A stretch of 10,075 nt of DNA from Tulasnella sp. 424. Lineage: Eukaryota; Basidiomycota; Agaricomycetes; Cantharellales; Tulasnellaceae. Positions 9,201 through 10,075 of the stretch are shown here, one piece after another. The DNA lies in assembly GCA_019633425.1 (NCBI GenBank), contig WSUB01000448.1:1-10075 (forward strand). Direction: 5' to 3'. Numbering within the stretch: the first letter of the stretch is position 1; every line of letters starts with the position of its first letter. The translations under genes were made by a program, and so were the position numbers. The notes under the pieces are model-generated. The model was not told the origin of the DNA. It saw nothing but the letters and a program-made list of their open reading frames with translations, and ran no database searches.

Positions 9201-10014
9201 CTTTCAAAACCGGGCTCGGAGTCTCAGGACATTGCGGAACGGGAGGTGTCCAAAGCCGTCGTGTATTGCTGCCGGTCGTGGTCCACTCATCTAACAGAGG
9301 GAATCAAGTGGTCGAGCTCAGACACTAATGCCAGTGCCATAGAAGCCGATTTCAAATTATTCGGCACGGAGAAGGTCATGGGCTGGCTCGAGGTTATGAG
9401 CCTAGTCGGAGCTACGACGGATGCGATGCGAATGGCAGGGCGTGTATATCAATGGTGTTCGGTGAGTAGAGAATGGAAGTTCAATGTCTTGAAGCAGCCA
9501 GGTAACTAATTGGAACTCGTAGCAATGCCCTGTTGAAGGATTCGAGTTCAGTTCACTCGCGACATTGTGGAATGATGTCCAGCGTTTCATCACCATGTTC
9601 TCGGAGCCGATTTCATTCGGACCTCTCCATATTTACGCTTCAGCACTTCCTCATTGTCCTGTAGAGACGGAACTATGGAACCTGTACGGAAAACACGCGA
9701 AGGTTCGAACTCTTCAGGGCCACCAGACTTCAGCTTGGCCATCGAACCTCTGGACTCGATCGATCGGTGGCAAGGTGAACGCAGTGGCATTTTCGCCGGA
9801 TGGCAAGCTTCTAGCATGTGGATCCGGTGACAACACCATTCAACTCTGGGATCCTCAGACCGGAACAGCGATCGGTGAACCACTCACGGGTCACAGCAGC
9901 TCAGTTACGTCCGTCTGCTTCACACCCGATGGCAGGCGTCTGGCATCTGGATCGGACGACGAGACGATTCGATTCTGGGATCCTCAGACCGGAATGACGA
10001 GTCCATGTGGATAG
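6289..10014 (+). CDS. NACHT-WD40 NLR-like STAND protein with HeLo/MLKL-like N-terminal domain
   Basis: The modelled exons are 6289-6450, 6501-6634, 6688-6859, 6915-6942, 7000-7340, 7396-7535, 7585-7723, 7782-7824, 7876-9461 and 9523-10014, joined by nine GT-AG introns of 49-61 bases; phases agree and give 1078 residues. The start ATG at 6289 lies in the context AAACATGG. Domains: helical, Arg/Lys-rich region (about 35-166); Ser/Pro/Thr-rich linker (about 170-229); predicted four-helix bundle (about 230-386) with [20 protein letters not shown] and GRFEKAF segments, as in fungal HeLo-like or MLKL-N-terminal domains; NACHT with Walker [10 protein letters not shown] (449-457), Walker [11 protein letters not shown] (545-554) and sensor-like FLLTSRPE (581-588); helical region with [10 protein letters not shown] (778-787); WD40 units ending LWD and FWD (about 999-1016 and 1028-1059). 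In this class, ligand binding to the repeats is thought to drive NTP-dependent oligomerisation and release of the N-terminal effector, often causing cell death in non-self recognition. The WD40 tail is very short, as family members often carry seven or more repeats, and ends abruptly at TAG 10012. An unseen 3' exon is possible. Confidence 0.85.
9846..9994 (+). repeat. Nearly identical WD40 repeat segments (129-base period)
   Basis: A 20-base string at 9846-9865, starting CTGGGATCC and encoding the WDPQTG turn, returns without change at 9975-9994, exactly 129 bases (43 codons) later. The rest of the two units is less alike at the DNA level. High DNA identity between WD40 units is known from fungal NWD genes, such as the Podospora het genes, where repeats are shuffled by recombination. 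Confidence 0.8.
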
Positions 10015-10075
10015 ATTCTGAGCCAGAACCTGGTCAATGGCCGCAGGCCACTGGGCCATTTTGTGGTCTAGGTAT

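Noticed and set aside
10036..10060. Small inverted repeat AATGGCC/GGCCATT just after the NLR stop
   Set aside because: A 7-base stem with an 11-base loop is expected by chance, and fungal genes do not use such terminators.

Overview
The window looks like a piece of a basidiomycete genome, most likely from an Agaricomycete. Three things point there. A STAND/NLR-type gene of the NACHT-WD40 class is split by nine short GT-AG introns of 49 to 61 bases. A decayed DDE integrase belongs to a family I know mainly from mushroom-forming fungi. The remaining DNA is poor in genes and rich in mobile-element debris. I see no bacterial gene architecture, and the species cannot be named from the sequence.

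Layout. At 1-675 (+) lies the 5' part of a broken paralog of the NLR gene: three exons and two introns in the same positions, with a one-base deletion that closes the frame. The stretch 676-2713 holds no gene I can name, apart from a weak gene-start-like ORF on the minus strand (1747-1926) with a TATA-like box in front of it. At 2714-4395 an integrase pseudogene on the minus strand sits between two simple-repeat tracts (CA-rich on the left, GT-rich on the right). At 4435-5188 a 754-base unit is bounded by 55-bp inverted repeats that differ at only three positions and are flanked by TA; it looks like a non-autonomous DNA transposon. The stretch 5189-6288 is intergenic and contains the NLR promoter. 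At 6289-10014 (+) is the main gene, modelled as 10 exons encoding 1078 residues: a coiled N-terminal region, a predicted HeLo-like/MLKL-N-terminal-like helical bundle, a NACHT NTPase and a very short WD40 tail.

How the parts fit together. The intact gene has the layout of a fungal intracellular receptor used in self/non-self recognition or programmed cell death: N-terminal effector domain, NACHT switch, repeat-based sensor. The broken copy and the mobile elements between the two copies suggest a birth-and-death NLR locus, where duplicates form, decay and are separated by insertions. The reading frames, splice sites and repeats are seen directly. The family assignments rest on recognised motifs. 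The cell-death role is inference.
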